NCBI GenBank assembly: GCA_020073265.1
Contig: JAIQFN010000012.1
Location: 48,045-112,044 of the forward strand
Direction of reading: 5' to 3'
Origin: Terriglobia bacterium
GTDB taxonomy: Bacteria; Acidobacteriota; Terriglobia; Bryobacterales; Bryobacteraceae
Length of the DNA stretch: 64,000 bases
Shown: positions 53,917 to 62,510 of the stretch, piece after piece
Numbering within the stretch: position 1 is the stretch's first letter
Layout of the letters: every line of letters starts with the position of its first letter
Made by a program: the position numbers and the translations under genes
Notes under the pieces: model-generated
What the model was told of the DNA's origin: nothing
The model's database searches: none
Seen by the model: the letters and a program-made list of their open reading frames with translations, nothing else

Positions 53917-55296
53917 ATGAGGCTGCAGCCGTCCATCGCCGCGCTGTGCTTCTTCCTGGCCGCCGCGTTTGGCCAGAGCAACCAGCCGACCTCCTTGACC
54001 CACTACCAGAACGGCGAGAGGCATTTCGCGGAACACAACTACATGGACGCCGCGAACGAATTCCGTGAGGCGCTGAACGGCGATCTCGATCCCAAGTGGA
54101 TCGAAGTCTGGTCGCACATCCAGCTCGGCAAAATTTTCGAACAAACCGCCCAGCACGAACGCGCCCTGAACGAATTCCGGCTCGCTGTCGCTACCAGGGA
54201 CAACACCCGAGGCGCTCAGGACCAGGCGGCCTCGTATTTGAGCCACGAGGAACCGCTGGATGTCCGGCCGCTTCCCGCGGGCGTATACCGTCCCGGCGCC
54301 GGCGTGTTCGGCCCCGAGCCTACCCGCAGGATTCAACCCGAGTATTCCGAGGAAGCGCGCCGGGCCGGACTCGAAGGGACCGTCTTCGTGAGCGGCGTGA
54401 TCGCCGAGGATGGTTCACCGCGCGACCTTCGCGTGACCGCTTCGCTCGGCCTCGGCCTGGACGAGAAAGCGCTGGAAGCGGTGCAGCAATGGAGATTCGC
54501 GCCCGGCACCTCGGCGGGACGTCCCGTGCCCGTGATCGCGAGCGTCGCGGTCGACTTCCTGCTGCCCGACAAACTATCCCGCTGGCACTTGATGAAAGCG
54601 GGATTTCAGGCACCGGTGGGAGCTTCGCGGCCGGTTTTCCAGACCGCCTACTATCCGCCGGGCGCGGGCATCTCGGCTGTCGCGATCGACGAAGGATGGG
54701 TGCTGTCGGCAATCCGGCGCATGGCCACGGCCACGTTGTCCTTTGACGTCGACGAGCACGGTTCGCCGGTGAACTTTCGCGTGCTGAAAGCGTCGCTTCC
54801 AATCTGGGGCGATGAAGCCATTTCGCTGGTAAGCGGCTGGCGCTTCACCCCGGGCGTTAAGGACGGTGTTCCGGTGTCCGTGCCTTGCACTTTGGATCTT
54901 ATCTGGGGCCAGAAGGTATTCAACGCCGGCACTCTGCTGCAAGTGCGCGAGGCCATGAATGCGCAGTCGACGATAGTGCCCGCCCCCAGTCCGGACGTCT
55001 TCGGAGCGCTCAAGGTGCTTTCCACCGCGCTGCCATCCTACCCTGACGAGGCTCGCCGGGCCAACCTGGAAGGAAACGTCAAGCTGAATCTCTTGATCGG
55101 AGAGGACGGGATCCCGAAAGACATCCATGTGGTCGAGCCAGTCGGGATGGGCCTGGATGAAAAAGCGGTCGAGGCGATTTCGCAGTGGCGCTTTCAGCCC
55201 GCGCTCGTGAACGGGCGCGCGACGCCAGTCTCCATTGTCATCGAAGTATTCTTCCGGCTGTCCGACAACGCGCCCACCGCGGTCATCCTGCCTTAG
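53917..55296 (+). CDS. Periplasmic protein with three TonB C-terminal-like domains
   Basis: This gene encodes 459 residues with a signal peptide (about 1-19) and TPR-like helices (about 30-95, NGERHFAEHNYMDAANEFRE). Two clear TonB_C domains follow at about 135-215 (RIQPEYSEEARRAGLEGTVF, then LDEKALEAVQQWRFAPG) and about 365-450 (LPSYPDEARRANLEGNVKL, then LDEKAVEAISQWRFQPA), with a diverged one between them (about 240-330). There is no N-terminal anchor helix after the signal peptide and no ExbBD-interacting segment, so it is not a usual TonB. Function is unknown; binding of envelope proteins is likely. A TACACT box is at 53887-53892. Confidence 0.8.
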   Translation: MRLQPSIAALCFFLAAAFGQSNQPTSLTHYQNGERHFAEHNYMDAANEFREALNGDLDPKWIEVWSHIQLGKIFEQTAQHERALNEFRLAVATRDNTRGAQDQAASYLSHEEPLDVRPLPAGVYRPGAGVFGPEPTRRIQPEYSEEARRAGLEGTVFVSGVIAEDGSPRDLRVTASLGLGLDEKALEAVQQWRFAPGTSAGRPVPVIASVAVDFLLPDKLSRWHLMKAGFQAPVGASRPVFQTAYYPPGAGISAVAIDEGWVLSAIRRMATATLSFDVDEHGSPVNFRVLKASLPIWGDEAISLVSGWRFTPGVKDGVPVSVPCTLDLIWGQKVFNAGTLLQVREAMNAQSTIVPAPSPDVFGALKVLSTALPSYPDEARRANLEGNVKLNLLIGEDGIPKDIHVVEPVGMGLDEKAVEAISQWRFQPALVNGRATPVSIVIEVFFRLSDNAPTAVILP

Positions 55297-55304
55297 CGGC
55301 TGGC

Positions 55305-56684
55305 CTACTCGCCGCCCATCAGATCTTCGCCGAGATCGTTGGTGCGATTTTCGAATTTGGTGAATTCCTTCAGGAACACCAGGTTGACCTTGCCGGTGGG
55401 GCCGTTGCGCTGCTTGCCGATGAGCAGTTCCGCCATGCCGCGCAGGCTTTCGTCCTGCGGCTTGTAGACTTCCTCGCGGAAGATGAACGCCACCAGGTCG
55501 GCGTCCTGCTCGATGGAGCCGGATTCGCGCAGATCGCTCAACTGAGGCCGGTGGTCGCCTTGCCGGATCTCGGGCGCGCGGTTCAATTGCGAGAGCACCA
55601 GCATGGGCACTTTCAGATCCTTGGCCAGCAGCTTCAAGCCGCGCGAGATGGTGCTGATCTCCTGGTTGCGATTCTCGTAACGGCCGCGACCGCTCATCAA
55701 CTGCAGGTAGTCGATCACCACCAGGGCCAGGCCGTGCTCGCTCCTGAGCCTGCGGAGCTTGGCGTGGATATCCATCAGGTGGGTGCCGGCGGTGTCGTCG
55801 ATGAACAGCGGAGCCTGCACCAGGTCGGAGGCGGCCTTGGCCAGCCTGCGCCGCTCATCCTGGTTGAGGTAGCTGGCGCGGAACTTCTGCTGGTCGACGC
55901 GCGCGCCGGCGCAGATCATGCGGGTGAGCAGCGATTCGCGCGACATTTCGAGCGAGAACATCGCGACGGTCTGCTGCTCGCCCGGACGCAGCGCCACGTG
56001 CTGGGCGATGTTCAGCGCCAGCGCGGTCTTGCCCATGGAAGGTCGCGCGGCCAGGATCACCAGCTCGCCTTCGTGCAGCCCGCCGGTCATCTCATCCAGC
56101 TTGAGGAAGCCGGTGCTCAGGCCCTTGATGCGCTTGCTGGGATCGAGAAAAGCGTTGATGCCGCCTTCGAACTCATCCAGAATCCGCTTGGGGCTGACCA
56201 GGGCGTCGTCGGCGCGCGCGTCACCCAGCTTCAGCAGGCTCTCTTCGGCGCTGGCCAGAATCTGATCGGGTTCTTCCTCGGCCAGAATGCAACGATCGAT
56301 CAGTTGTTGCGACGTGAAGATGATGCGGCGCAGGATGGCCTTGTCCTTCACGATGCCGACGTAGCTGGCCAGATTGGACAGCACGGGGAGGCCTTCATCG
56401 AGGGAAACCAGGTAGCTGACGCCGTCCACCGATTCGAGCTGGTTCTGCTTCATCAACTCGTTGGCGACGGTGACGCGGTCGATGCGCTCGCCGCGCTCGT
56501 ACAGCTCGCTCATGCGCTGAAAAATGCGGCGGTGCTTTTCCAGGCTGAAGTCGTCGGCGGTGAGCGCGCCGGCCACCTGGATGTAGAGCGCGTCGTCCAT
56601 CAGGATGGCGCCCAGCACGAAGCGCTCGGCATCCAGATTTACCGGAAGTCCTCGTTCGAGCGCGATGTCGAGAGATGCTGCCAT
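55305..56684 (-). CDS. dnaB: Replicative DNA helicase DnaB
   Basis: The product has 459 residues, the normal DnaB length. The N-terminal helical domain (LDAERFVLGAILMDDALYIQ, about 15-120) interacts with primase and loader. The RecA-like motor has Walker A AARPSMGKTALALNIAQH (about 208-225), Walker B ALVVIDYLQLM and the family signature SQLNRAPEIRQGDHRPQLSD, then LRESGSIEQDAD. The hexamer unwinds DNA ahead of the replisome. The start at 56684 is preceded by a plausible promoter with only 9 bases of leader. No intein is seen. Confidence 0.97.
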   Translation of the reverse strand: MAASLDIALERGLPVNLDAERFVLGAILMDDALYIQVAGALTADDFSLEKHRRIFQRMSELYERGERIDRVTVANELMKQNQLESVDGVSYLVSLDEGLPVLSNLASYVGIVKDKAILRRIIFTSQQLIDRCILAEEEPDQILASAEESLLKLGDARADDALVSPKRILDEFEGGINAFLDPSKRIKGLSTGFLKLDEMTGGLHEGELVILAARPSMGKTALALNIAQHVALRPGEQQTVAMFSLEMSRESLLTRMICAGARVDQQKFRASYLNQDERRRLAKAASDLVQAPLFIDDTAGTHLMDIHAKLRRLRSEHGLALVVIDYLQLMSGRGRYENRNQEISTISRGLKLLAKDLKVPMLVLSQLNRAPEIRQGDHRPQLSDLRESGSIEQDADLVAFIFREEVYKPQDESLRGMAELLIGKQRNGPTGKVNLVFLKEFTKFENRTNDLGEDLMGGE

Positions 56685-56693
56685 ACCCGTTCT

Positions 56694-56722
56694 AAGTTAG
56701 CGGCCAGCCGGACGCGGATCAA
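56694..56722 (-). promoter_or_regulatory. Candidate dnaB promoter
   Basis: Read in reverse, TTGATC (56722-56717), a 17-base spacer and TAACTT (56699-56694) precede the dnaB ATG by 9 bases, too short for a normal leader with ribosome site. The rest of the 233-base gap up to the CpaE-like stop at 56918 shows no gene, terminator or riboswitch that I can recognise. Confidence 0.5.
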
Positions 56723-56917
56723 CCAATATTTTTGAGCCGCGCTGTGAGCCAGTTAGCCTGTGGGAATCGCCGTGGAAAACCGGAAGGGCAACACCTCCGG
56801 CAAGTGGCGGGAAACATTGAAGCGAGATTGCTTTTCCGAGGATTTCCACAGAGAACATAGCTGCCTGCTTATGTTTTATACCACGGCAGGGGGCGAGCCA
56901 GGCAACTGGCGGCTGGT

Positions 56918-58123
56918 TTACGTGGATGTGCGGGAGAAAAGCGAAAGCAGCCCGGAGAGCGAACCGCTGTTCTTCTTCTGCTGTTCGGCGCCGCCGGTGA
57001 GGCGATCCACCAGCACCGACACGCTCTTGCCGAAATTCGAGGAGGGCGATAGCGGCTTGCCCTCCATGAGAGCCTTCTGGATGGGCTCGTAGTCGGCCGG
57101 AATCAGGTGATAGATTTCGGTGTGCAGCGCGGTGCCGATTACGTCCTTGCCCAGCCCCATGTGGCGGTCGTAGCGGTTTACGATCAGCCGTACCTTGTGA
57201 TGCCCGACGTTGTTGGCGTCCAGGTAAGTCAAGGCGCGTTGCACCGCCTGAAGGGAAGTCAGTTCGTTGGTGGTAACCAGCAGGATCTCATTGGCCATTT
57301 GCGCCAGCGCGACGTTCCATTCTCCGTAGACGCCGCCGGCGTCCAGCACCACCAGGTCGTAAGCGCCGCGCGCATACTCGATGATGCCGCCCGGGTTGGT
57401 GATGTCGCCCATGCCTTCCGACAGAACCTCCGGCGCCAGCAGGACGTCCACGCCTTGACGGCTGGTGACCATGGCTTTCCAAAGGTCGCCGTCGATCTCG
57501 TGCGAGTGAGCCAGCACGTCCATGAAGCTGTAGTTGGACTTGATCTTCAACAAGAAGGACTGCGTACCGGTCAACGGATCGAGGTCCGCCAGAAGAATGC
57601 GCTTCTCAGGCAAGCGCCTTAGTTGATGGGCGAAATTGCTGGCCAGGGTGCTGGCGCCGCACCCGCCCTTGGCAGGCATGATGCAGTACACCTTGCCGGG
57701 GTTCTTGAAGCGGCCCGGCTGCAGCCGCGTGATTTTGTGCAGCGTGGCCTCAACCTGCTCGGACGTAAACGGCTGGATCAGGAAATCGCTGGCGCCTTGC
57801 CTGAGGCAGCGCAGGCCCAGTTGCGCGTCATTCTTGGAAAGCAGCGCGATGATCGGCATCTTGGCATCCGCACGCAGCAATTCCTGCAGGACGGCCAGGG
57901 GCTGGTCTACCGGCTCGCTAACTTCGAGCAGACAGAAGCTAGGGGCCGCGCTGGCCAACACCTCGCTGATTTCGCGGCGGGTGGGGTAGGCGTTTAGATC
58001 GTGGCTGGAGAAGCCCGGCAGATGACGGCTCAGAAGTCCGGCTAAGTCCCTGATTATCTTAGCGTTCGGACAGACAGACAACGCTTTCCAGTTTCCTTGA
58101 AGCGTGGTTGCGTCTGGGGGCAT
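56918..58123 (-). CDS. CpaE-like pilus-assembly ATPase (receiver-like domain plus ParA/MinD-type ATPase)
   Basis: The product has 401 residues from the ATG at 58123. Residues about 10-130 form a pseudo-receiver domain (MPIIALLSKNDAQLGLRCLR, QGASDFLIQPFTSEQVE). Residues about 135-375 form a MinD/ParA-type ATPase with the deviant Walker A PAKGGCGASTLASNFAHQL and DLVVLDAGGVYGEWNVALAQ. This is the CpaE/TadZ plan; such proteins localise Tad pilus machines at the pole. No other tad genes are in the window. The gene is divergent from a LuxR-type regulator and upstream of dnaB on the same strand. Confidence 0.85.
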   Translation of the reverse strand: MPPDATTLQGNWKALSVCPNAKIIRDLAGLLSRHLPGFSSHDLNAYPTRREISEVLASAAPSFCLLEVSEPVDQPLAVLQELLRADAKMPIIALLSKNDAQLGLRCLRQGASDFLIQPFTSEQVEATLHKITRLQPGRFKNPGKVYCIMPAKGGCGASTLASNFAHQLRRLPEKRILLADLDPLTGTQSFLLKIKSNYSFMDVLAHSHEIDGDLWKAMVTSRQGVDVLLAPEVLSEGMGDITNPGGIIEYARGAYDLVVLDAGGVYGEWNVALAQMANEILLVTTNELTSLQAVQRALTYLDANNVGHHKVRLIVNRYDRHMGLGKDVIGTALHTEIYHLIPADYEPIQKALMEGKPLSPSSNFGKSVSVLVDRLTGGAEQQKKNSGSLSGLLSLFSRTST

Positions 58124-58348
58124 GGGCCTTAGGCGGATTGCTCCCCGTCGGGAGTTCCTATTGCATCCATCGGCGAGAACTGACAATAACATGAGAGCCT
58201 TTGAGTCCCGGTTTAACTAAAGATGCGAACGCCCTTGCCGATAAGGCGCGACCGGTTCTGAGTCCGGGAGGGCGCGGGGGCGACCAGGGACCGCAGCATT
58301 GGATTTCCAGAACTTGCCTCGCAGCCGATTCGCCGGGAAGAAAAGAGA

Positions 58349-58996
58349 ATGACTGAGAACAGCCACAAGAAAACCCTTGTAGTGTGCGACACGCAGCCGA
58401 TTACCGCCGAGGGGTTGCGCAACCTGATCGCGGCCAGCCCGGATCTGGAGTTTCTCGAGCCGTTGAACTCGCTCGAAGCGGCCATGGATTGCGTGCGCAC
58501 CAAGTCGCCAGATCTGATGATTCTGGACAAGGGCTTTGGCATGCGCGCCGTGCTGGATTGGATCCACGAACTGAAGCTGAACGACGCATCGCCGGCGGTG
58601 GCGGTATGGGGCGTTTCCATGACCGAAGCGGAGGCCTTGCGTCTGCTGCAGGCCGGCGCCCGCGGTATCGTGCGTAAGACCGCCGACTTGGCCAGCCTCA
58701 TGACCTGCCTGCGCAACGTGGCCGACGGACGGAGCTGGATGGAAGAGTGCGTGTTTCGCGAAAGCGCCCGCCAGGAAGGCTACCCCCGCTCGGAGTTGAC
58801 GCCCCGGGAGCATCAAGTGCTGGAGCTGGTGGAGCAGGGCTTCAAGAACAAGGAGATCGCGCTGGAACTGGGCATCAGTCCCGGAACGGTGAAGATCCAT
58901 CTGAAGCACATTTTCGAGAAAACCGGCGTGCGCGGCAGGTATGGCCTGGCCATCAACGGCCTGAAGGATAAGGGACTAGTGTCGCTCGCGTCCTGA
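58349..58996 (+). CDS. LuxR-type response regulator
   Basis: The product has 215 residues. The receiver domain (about 8-125) has a likely phosphoacceptor Asp60 in DLMILDKGFG, but only one residue of the usual acidic pair (Asp14, preceded by Cys). The Lys is in GIVRKTADLA. The LuxR helix-turn-helix is at about 148-208 (LTPREHQVLELVEQGFKNKE, then ISPGTVKIHLKHIFEKTGV). No kinase is adjacent. It is divergent from the CpaE-like gene, and the 225-base gap between them holds no recognised RNA element. Confidence 0.88.
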   Translation: MTENSHKKTLVVCDTQPITAEGLRNLIAASPDLEFLEPLNSLEAAMDCVRTKSPDLMILDKGFGMRAVLDWIHELKLNDASPAVAVWGVSMTEAEALRLLQAGARGIVRKTADLASLMTCLRNVADGRSWMEECVFRESARQEGYPRSELTPREHQVLELVEQGFKNKEIALELGISPGTVKIHLKHIFEKTGVRGRYGLAINGLKDKGLVSLAS

Positions 58997-59055
58997 CAGT
59001 AGTCCCAGAGATTCTCAATTCTGAGTTCCTGCCAATCCTGGTATCCTAAAGTTTC

Positions 59056-60714
59056 GTGCTGCGTATCCTCGCCGCTCTGCTGGTCTGCCTTCCCCTCGCC
59101 GCAGCTTCGCCTGCTTCTCTGCTCGATATCCTGAGCAGCGAGCTGCAACGCAACTTCACGATTCTCAAGGAGAAGGCCGACCCGCCCCCCTACTATCTGA
59201 GCTACACCGTCACCGAGGAAGAGAACCAAGTGATTTCCGCCAATCTGGGCGCCATCGCGAACCAGAACAAGAGTCATTTGCGCTACCTCGACATCACCAT
59301 CCGGGTGGGCAGTCCCAAGCTCGACAACTATCACGTGATCAAAGGCCAACGGGCGCGCTTTACCAGCGGATCCGTAATTCCCGTGGACGATGTCGCGCCT
59401 GCGATCGACCGCAGAATCTGGATCGAGACCGACCGGACCTACCGGCTGGCCGCTCGCCGCTTGATCGAGATCACATCCAACCAGCAAGTCAAGGTGCAAA
59501 ACGGAGACGACTCGGCCGACTTTTCAAGCGAGCCTTCGGCCGCGGACCAGCAGGTGCCGCCGCCCATCAGCCAGGTGACCGAGGAATGGATCAATCGCCT
59601 GCGAAAATGGTCGGGCCTGCTCGGCGACACGCCCGGAGTCCTGAATTCCGGCGTCGGCCTGGCCGTTCAGAGAGAAACCAAGTACATGGTCAGCACCGAA
59701 GGGACGCGCCTGATGCATGGGCGCACCTTCGTGAATTTCTCCATCAGCGCGCGCGGAAAGGCCCCGGACGGCATGGATCTATCCGCGGTCGCCGATTTCC
59801 AAGGCGCCGATCTGTCGGGCCTGCCCAAACCGGACGTTATTGACGCGGCAGTGCACTAGGTGGGAAGCACCCTGACCGGATTGCTGCACGCTCCGGTGGT
59901 GGAACCATTTGTCGGTCCGGCCATCCTGTCCGGGCCCGCGGCGGGCGTATTCTTCCACGAGATCTTTGGCCATCGCGTGGAGGGGCACCGGCAGAAGGAC
60001 GAGACCGAGGGCCAGACCTTTGCGAAGGCCGTGGGGACGCCGGTGCTGCCCGACTTCTTGTCGGTGGTGTTCGATCCGACGCGGAAGCGCATCGGGTCCA
60101 CAGATTTGAACGGCTATTATTCCTACGACGACGAAGGCGTCAAGGCCCGGCCCATCACGGTGGTGGACAACGGCATCCTGAAAGCTTTTCTGATGTCGCG
60201 CTCTCCGATTCAGGGATTCGAGCATTCCAACGGTCATGGACGGCGCCAGCCTGGTCTGGAAGTAGTCTCGCGGCAGTCTAACCTGATAGTCGAGTCGAAG
60301 AAGCAGGTTTCCGAGAAGGTTTTGCGGGACATGCTCATCGCCGAGATCAAGCGCCAGAACAAACCCTACGGGCTGTACTTCGAGCAGGTGACCGGCGGCT
60401 ACACTCTGACCCAGCGGCGCGGTTTGCAGGCCTTCACGGTGATTCCGCTGGTGGTGTACCGGGTTTATCCGGACGGGCGTCCCGATGAGCTGGTACGCGG
60501 CGTCGACATCGTCGGCACGCCGCTGGCGAGTTTCGCCAAAATCCTGGCGACCTCGGACCAACAGGCGGTCTTCAACGGCTACTGCGGGGCCGAATCCGGT
60601 CAGGTTCCCGTCTCGGCCGTTTCTCCGGCTCTGCTGGTTTCGGAAATAGAGATCCAGAAGAAGGAACAGGCGGTGGACCGGCCGCCGTTGCTCGAAAGGC
60701 CCACCGGACAATGA
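59056..60714 (+). pseudogene. TldD-like metalloprotease gene split by an in-frame TAG
   Basis: Two reading frames, 59056-59859 and 59860-60714, are in the same phase and separated only by the TAG at 59857-59859. Together they read as one TldD/PmbA-family protein of about 552 residues. It has a signal peptide (MLRILAALLVCLPLAAASPA), the N-terminal domain up to VIDAAVH, then, after the stop, GLLHAPVVEPFVGPAILSGP and the zinc motif HEIFGHRVEGH (HExxxH). A GTG directly after the stop could restart translation, but the C-terminal half would lack a signal peptide. CAC-TAG-GTG differs from CAC-CAG-GTG by one C-to-T change. A nonsense mutation, sequencing error or read-through are all possible. Confidence 0.8.
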
Positions 60715-62501
60715 CGCGCATCCGGACTGCGCGACTCGCAGCGGCCGCCTTTTGGATCGCTGCCGCCGGGTTCCTGCTCCCCGGCGCCGGCGCTCAAAAT
60801 CCTGATCCGATGCTGCGGGCCATGCAGGACGAATTGGAGCGCTCACGCAAACTGCACATCGAAAGCCTGGATCCGCTGTACTTCATCGAGTATCGCGTAG
60901 AAGACAGCAAGGTTTTTTCCGCAACCGCTAATTTGGGCGCTCTGGTATCGACCGACGAATCGGAAACCAGGACGCCGCTCGTGCGGGTGCGTGTGGGCAA
61001 CTACGACTTCGACAACTCCGATCATATTTACTCGGACGTCTCCGGCGGCACTCGCTACGATCCTAACCAGCTCTCCATCGACAACAACTACCTGGCGTTC
61101 CGGCACGTGCTGTGGCTCGCCACGGATCGCACCTTCAAGTCGGCGGAGGATGCCATCGCGCGAAAGCGGTCCGCGCTGAAGAACATGAATGTGCCGGATC
61201 GCTTGCCCGACTTTTCCAAGGCCGCGCCGGTCGAAGCCGTGCTGCCCGTGCGGACTTCCGCCGTAGACCAGAAATCGTGGAAGGACCGTGTGGTGAAGCT
61301 GTCCGCCATCTTCTCGGGATACCCACAGGTCCTGCAGTCCGGGGCCGAGATCCGGATTTCCCAGTCCACCAATTACCTGGTGAACTCGGAGGGCACGGTG
61401 GAGCGTAACTCGGAAGACTTGGCCTACCTGCGCGTCGAAGCGCGCGGCCTGGCGCCGGACGGCACCAGCGTGCGGGATGCGGCGATGATTCAGGCTTTCG
61501 ATGCCGGCGGCCTTCCAGGGGAAGCGGAGCTGCGCCGCCAGGTCACCGAGCTGGCCGAGCACGTCGCGGCGCTGGCGCAGGCGCCCGCGGGCGAAGCCTA
61601 CGATGGTCCCATGCTGTTCGAGGCCACCGCCGCCGCGCAACTGTTCGGCCAGGTGCTGGGCGACAACTTGAAGGTGACCCGGAAGCCGATCACCGAGCCG
61701 GGCCGGACGGCGCCGTATGTTCCAAGCGAGTTGGAGAGCCGGATTGAATCGCGGATCCTGCCGGAGTGGATGGACGTCACCGACGATCCGTCGCAAACTC
61801 AATTCCGCGGGCAGACGCTGCTGGGGCACTACGTGTACGACATCGAGGGCGTCGCCCCGCAGCCACTGACGCTGGTGGAAAAAGGACTGCTGAAATCGTT
61901 TCTGCTGACGCGAACCCCGGCGCTCAAGGGATTTGAGAGCTCCAACGGGCATGCGCGCATGACGGGCGGCTTCGGCGCCAGAGCGCCCGGCTTCGGCAAT
62001 CTGTTCATTCGCGCTTCTCAGACCATGCCGGCGGCCGATATGAAGAAGACGCTCATCGACATGTGCCAGCAGCGCAAGAAACCGTACGGCATCCTGGTGC
62101 GCAAGTTGGATTACCCGTCGTCCGCCTCGGTAGCCGAATTCCGGCGCATCGCATCCGGTTCGGCGCAGTCCGGCGGCGCGCGTCCGGTGGTACTGCCGCT
62201 GCTGGTTTACAAAGTGTATCCGGACGGCAAGGAAGAGCTGGTGCGCAGCGTGCGCTTCCGGGATCTCTCCACCAAGTCCTTCAAGGACATCGTGGCGGCC
62301 TCCGCCGAGAGCAGCGTGTTTAATTTCGTCGACAACAACGCGCCCTTCGCGCTGATGGGCGCGGGAAGCTACACGGCCTCGTCCTCGGTGATCGCGCCGG
62401 CGATTCTGTTTGACGAGCTGGAACTCGCGCCGGTGGAAGAAGAGGTTTCCAAGCCGCCCATCGTGCCCGCGCCGCCGCTCTCGGCGAATTCCGGATCCTG
62501 A
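60711..62501 (+). CDS. Secreted TldE-like protein, TldD/PmbA family without the zinc motif
   Basis: The product has 596 residues with a signal peptide (about 1-28). It is homologous to the preceding split gene across its length (for example LHIESLDPLYFIEYRVEDSK against the PPPYYLSYTVTEEEN region, and LLKSFLLTRTPALKGFESSN against ILKAFLMSRSPIQGFEHSN). Where the neighbour has HEIFGHRVEG this protein has AQLFGQVLGD, so the zinc ligands are gone. This is how TldE differs from TldD, and the two form a heterodimer in known cases. Its ATG overlaps the previous stop (ATGA). lptFG follows after 9 bases. Confidence 0.85.
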   Translation: MTRIRTARLAAAAFWIAAAGFLLPGAGAQNPDPMLRAMQDELERSRKLHIESLDPLYFIEYRVEDSKVFSATANLGALVSTDESETRTPLVRVRVGNYDFDNSDHIYSDVSGGTRYDPNQLSIDNNYLAFRHVLWLATDRTFKSAEDAIARKRSALKNMNVPDRLPDFSKAAPVEAVLPVRTSAVDQKSWKDRVVKLSAIFSGYPQVLQSGAEIRISQSTNYLVNSEGTVERNSEDLAYLRVEARGLAPDGTSVRDAAMIQAFDAGGLPGEAELRRQVTELAEHVAALAQAPAGEAYDGPMLFEATAAAQLFGQVLGDNLKVTRKPITEPGRTAPYVPSELESRIESRILPEWMDVTDDPSQTQFRGQTLLGHYVYDIEGVAPQPLTLVEKGLLKSFLLTRTPALKGFESSNGHARMTGGFGARAPGFGNLFIRASQTMPAADMKKTLIDMCQQRKKPYGILVRKLDYPSSASVAEFRRIASGSAQSGGARPVVLPLLVYKVYPDGKEELVRSVRFRDLSTKSFKDIVAASAESSVFNFVDNNAPFALMGAGSYTASSSVIAPAILFDELELAPVEEEVSKPPIVPAPPLSANSGS

Positions 62502-62510
62502 AGTTCCCGC

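Noticed and set aside
56760..57092. Small plus-strand frame after the dnaB promoter region
   Set aside because: Its second half is antisense to the CpaE-like C-terminus and there is no ribosome site or recognised domain.
58124..58348. Possible cyclic-di-GMP riboswitch between the CpaE-like and LuxR genes
   Set aside because: GC-rich segments suggested hairpins, but the conserved GEMM motifs are absent on both strands.
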